25,541 nucleotides of DNA from a virus. The notes under the pieces were generated by a model, which searched no databases, had not been told where the DNA came from, and saw nothing but the letters and a program-made list of their open reading frames with translations. Below are positions 23,120 to 25,541 of the stretch, in pieces. The position numbers were made by a program, and so were the translations under genes. Position 1 is the stretch's first letter. The number at the start of each line of letters is the position of its first letter. Where the stretch lies: IMG/VR virus record IMGVR_UViG_3300025872_000275, positions 1-25,541 of that record. One strand, written 5' to 3'.

Positions 23120-23842
23120 ATGGCTCGACAGGAAACAGCTTCTACCATAATCAACGATACGGCTATTGAAGTCGGGCTTATTCCTGTCATAGACCCTTAT
23201 TCCTCCCAAGATGCTGCGTTTCAACAACTTGCTGGCCTGCTCAATGCGGCGGGTCGTGAGTTGGTGGATATGTACCCTTGGGAGACCATGCAAAGACAGC
23301 ATACTATCGTCACGGCCCCAGGGGATACAGGTAGTTACGCTCTCCCCACTGACTTTCACCACATGATCGGGCAGACTGGTTGGAATCAGTCGGCTAGGAT
23401 GCCTATAGGGGGTCCGTTGTCCTCCCAGATGTGGGCATATGCCAATGCACTGGATTTGGGGGCTACTACCCTGCAAGTCTCCTTCATCCTTAACGAAAAC
23501 AAGTTTGTGGTCTATCCTTCCCCTCCTCCCGAAGGTATCACCATCAGCTTCTCCTATATCAGCCGTAACTGGGTGAAACAGACAGATAATACCTATACAG
23601 ACAGGGCTTCAACGGGTACGGATACCATCCTGTTCGAGCCGATACTGGTGGTGAAGTTCTTAAAGGTAAAGTTTCTTGCTGCGAAGGGTTTCGACATTGC
23701 TGTAGCTGCAAGAGACTTTGATCTCTGCTACTCTAGTTGGACAGGGTACGATAAAGGCGCTCCTATCCTGTCTCTAAACGGCAGAAGCGGATTTCGTTAT
23801 CTAACCGGCAATTCAGTGCCAGAAAGTGGATTCGGCTTATGA
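23120..23842 (+). CDS. Head-tail adaptor (P22 gp4/T7 gp11-like), 240 aa
   Basis: ATG 23120 follows ATAGGAGTATGAA. The N-terminal helical part (TASTIINDTAIEVGLIPVID, QQLAGLLNAAGRELVDMYPW) and the beta-rich remainder (SYALPTDFHHMIGQTGWNQS, NKFVVYPSPPPEGITISFSY, then ISRNWVK) match the pattern of adaptor/tail-tubular proteins that sit under the portal and seal packaged DNA. It precedes a nozzle-like gene, the usual order for short-tailed phages. Its TGA (23840-23842) overlaps the ATG of that gene at 23839. The antisense endonuclease frame runs into its 3' end. Confidence 0.65.
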   Translation: MARQETASTIINDTAIEVGLIPVIDPYSSQDAAFQQLAGLLNAAGRELVDMYPWETMQRQHTIVTAPGDTGSYALPTDFHHMIGQTGWNQSARMPIGGPLSSQMWAYANALDLGATTLQVSFILNENKFVVYPSPPPEGITISFSYISRNWVKQTDNTYTDRASTGTDTILFEPILVVKFLKVKFLAAKGFDIAVAARDFDLCYSSWTGYDKGAPILSLNGRSGFRYLTGNSVPESGFGL

Positions 23843-24489
23843 GCACGTACTTTAACAGGCGTGGTAATAATTTTAGGGTCATCCCACCCAATGGCTCTGC
23901 GGCGGTAGAGTATACTTCTATTAAGCCCAAGCTTTATGGCCCACTGAGTCGCGGTCAGAGTTTCTCCATCATAGGTAAAATATCTAGAGTTCTTTCTCAA
24001 TCTTCTATTATTAGCCTGCTCTTTTTTAGTGGCCCATCGACAGTTCTCTTTGCTGTAGTTTCCGTCGTTGTCGATACGGTCAATGGTCATTCCTTCGGGG
24101 GCTTCTCCCATGTCGGCAAGGAAATTCTCAAATACAGCCCAACGCGGGTCGTATGTGATGCCTCTAGCCCCGTAATCGTCGTAAGCCGCATCTTTCGGAT
24201 TATCACATCTCTGTCTAAGGTGCTTCCATACACTATGAATAGTTGTTCTGCTTTTGCCGTGCGTAGTAAACCGCGTTTTCGCAGTAGCTCTGCTACTCTT
24301 ACATCCACAGCTAATGGAGCCTCTATTTATATTAGTTCGAGCCACTTCTTTACGAGTTCCACACTCACATTCGCACAGGTCGTAAGGATGCCGTCCCCTA
24401 CTTTTAGCTGGCTCAATGATTTTCCACATAGCGCTATTACCATATTGATGTCTAATAGGAGTATAGCTCATTCGCTTTAGAAATGCCAT
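23797..24489 (-). CDS. HNH homing endonuclease, antisense, inserted in tail gene
   Basis: On the minus strand, this 230-residue frame (or 224 from the second Met at 24471, MSYTPIRHQYGNS) has a Cys cluster (CECECG...SISCGC, about 39-63). It is followed by an HNH core of the GIY/NUMOD-associated phage type: SVWKHLRQRCDNPKDAAYDD, YGARGITYDPRW, MTIDRIDNDGNYSKENCRWA and ATKKEQANNRR. A helix-turn-helix-like end follows (TATQWAIKLGLNRSILYRRR) and then GWDDPKIITTPV, the usual end of this family. The remaining residues read into the antisense of the tail gene start and the adaptor gene. No strong Shine-Dalgarno sequence is seen and the promoter is unknown. It is oriented against all its neighbours. 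Confidence 0.85.
   Translation of the reverse strand: MAFLKRMSYTPIRHQYGNSAMWKIIEPAKSRGRHPYDLCECECGTRKEVARTNINRGSISCGCKSSRATAKTRFTTHGKSRTTIHSVWKHLRQRCDNPKDAAYDDYGARGITYDPRWAVFENFLADMGEAPEGMTIDRIDNDGNYSKENCRWATKKEQANNRRLRKNSRYFTYDGETLTATQWAIKLGLNRSILYRRRAIGWDDPKIITTPVKVRAHKPNPLSGTELPVR
23839..23876 (+). pseudogene. Displaced 5' end of the nozzle gene
   Basis: ATG 23839 overlaps the adaptor stop in the usual coupled way and reads MSTYFNRRGNNFR before entering the antisense endonuclease. The 3' fragment resumes in frame after 24475 at TTT AGA AAT GCC. TTTAG occurs at 23872-23876 and 24476-24480, and CTTTA at 23850-23854 and 24475-24479. Joining at either repeat restores one frame. So this fragment is probably the original start, separated by about 600-625 bases of insert. 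Confidence 0.6.
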
Positions 24490-25541
24490 TACTAAGGGTG
24501 GGCGTTATCAACAAAGTGCGCCCTACCAACAAAGCTATACAGTTCCAGCAAGCGTTGGCGGTATCAATGCGCTAGATTCATTAAGCGCAATGGAACCTAC
24601 CGATTGTATTGTCGCGCAAAATTTAATACCCAGTGAATATGGGTTAAGACTCCGCAAGGGCTACAGGAACTGGGCAACGGGCATGACAGGTGGGGCTGTG
24701 AACACGGTTATCGCCTTCACAGGACAGAAAGACGCTGCAACAGGCAAGAAGCTGTGGGCAGTCACTCCAGGGGGCATATTTGACTGTACAACTGATGGTG
24801 TGACCTCTCCAACCAAGGTCGTAACCTTTGTAGGCGTGGGTACAGGGGCTGGATTTGGGGTCTACACGGAGATCACCAATGATGCCGGTGGGAGATACCT
24901 GTTCTATGCCGATGAAGTCAATGGACTTCATATGTACACAGAAGCCTCAGCAACGTGGAGTATCCCCTCAATTACGGTGGCTACCCCTGCCAATGTCGCC
25001 TATTGCATGGTGTGGAAGGGCAGGCTGTGGATGATCCTGAAGGACTCAGGGGACGCCTACTACCTTGATGTAGGGGCCATATCGGGTGCGGCTACCCTGT
25101 TCAACTTTGGGGCCAAGCTCAGTCACGGGGGTTCGCTGAAGGCCATGTTCAACTGGACTATCGACGGCGGAGCAGGGGTGGATGACTACCTCATCGCTGT
25201 GGGTGGTGGTGGGGATGTATTGATCTACCAAGGCACTGACCCTACCCAGGCAGATAGTTTTGGCCTTGTGGGTAGTTGGTTTATCGGCTCCTGTCCTGCT
25301 TCGAGGCGTATTGGACTGGCTTACGGGGGGGAAATGTACCTCCTGTCTACCTATGGGGTTATCAGTGTCCGTCAGTTAATGGAGGGTATTCAGGTAGCCG
25401 ACCCCGCCAATGGACCTAGCGCCAAAATCAACCGCTTCCTCCGTGAGGCGGTACAGGAGGGTATCACATCCCATGTCTGGTCTATGGCTATCTACCCTGG
25501 CGATGGGTTCATGCAGATCATTGCTCCCTTTGACTCTGCCA
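24467..25541 (+). CDS. Tail nozzle/packaged-DNA stabilisation-like protein, 5' disrupted, 3' beyond window
   Basis: The frame is open from 24467 to the window end. It reads NAITKGGRYQQSAPYQQSYT, then VPASVGGINALDSLSAMEPT, the typical beginning of nozzle/stabilisation proteins (P22 gp10/T7 gp12-like), and RLRKGYRNWATG. The rest is rich in Gly and aromatic blade-like repeats (KLWAVTPGGIFDCTTDG, RYLFYADEVNGLHMYTE, RLWMILKDSGDAYYLD), consistent with a beta-propeller-like nozzle. No ATG/GTG/TTG precedes the conserved start: the first Met is at 24590, inside it. AGGAG (24456-24460) lies eight bases upstream of an ATT at 24470. The real 5' end is probably at 23839, separated by the inserted endonuclease. 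Confidence 0.7.

Noticed and set aside
23839-24480. Plus-strand 213-codon open frame across the HNH insert
   Set aside because: Beyond its first 12-13 codons it is the exact antisense register of the minus-strand HNH gene, and its sequence is low-complexity Ser/Leu-rich with no domain. It is most simply a shadow frame; only its 5' end is kept as the nozzle gene fragment.

Overview
The window is a segment of a tailed double-stranded DNA bacteriophage, most likely short-tailed (podovirus-like). It encodes small and large terminase subunits, an amidase and holin-type lysis module, a 722-residue portal of P22 type with a coiled-coil tail, scaffold, major capsid, decoration protein, three large fibre/adhesin-like proteins, a head-tail adaptor and the start of a nozzle-like protein. 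Shine-Dalgarno sites, stop/start overlaps, a signal peptide and a Rho-independent terminator point to a bacterial host. The host genus cannot be read from the sequence, and no integrase, repressor or polymerase is visible.

Layout. (1) 1-1351, minus strand: a tightly coupled operon of small unknown genes, two of them micro-proteins of 41 and 37 residues with membrane segments. (2) 1352-2218: an 867-base gene-free region with three families of short tandem repeats (13 x2, 11 x3, 12 x4), an AT-rich stretch, one plausible sigma70-type promoter and a hairpin-rich leader; it could be an origin, a control region or a packaging region. (3) 2219-4994: small basic protein, TerS, HNH endonuclease, TerL. 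(4) 4991-8536: amidase and membrane proteins of the lysis module, interrupted by an HNH gene and accompanied by a secreted polysaccharide lyase-like protein. (5) 8536-14447: portal, small protein, scaffold, major capsid gene split by a group I intron, decoration protein, terminator. (6) 14527-22358: Ig-domain protein and fibre-like proteins, one ending in a lyase-like domain. (7) 22409-25541: small structural-type protein, adaptor, and a nozzle-like gene whose 5' end is disrupted by an antisense HNH gene.

The main theme is invasion by homing endonucleases. Four endonuclease genes (three HNH, one GIY-YIG) sit in or beside late genes: terminase, amidase, capsid and tail nozzle. Each uses a different arrangement: free-standing, fused to a captured amidase N-terminus, inside a self-splicing intron, and antisense within a split gene. 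The amidase case is the most striking. The endonuclease is translated as a fusion to the first 37 codons of one amidase, and a second complete amidase follows whose matching N-terminus is nearly the same protein but recoded at most synonymous positions. A similar pattern (identical protein, different codons) occurs in a 31-residue repeat inside the tail fibre.

All calls rest on reading motifs by eye; family names are recognition-level and were not confirmed by any search.
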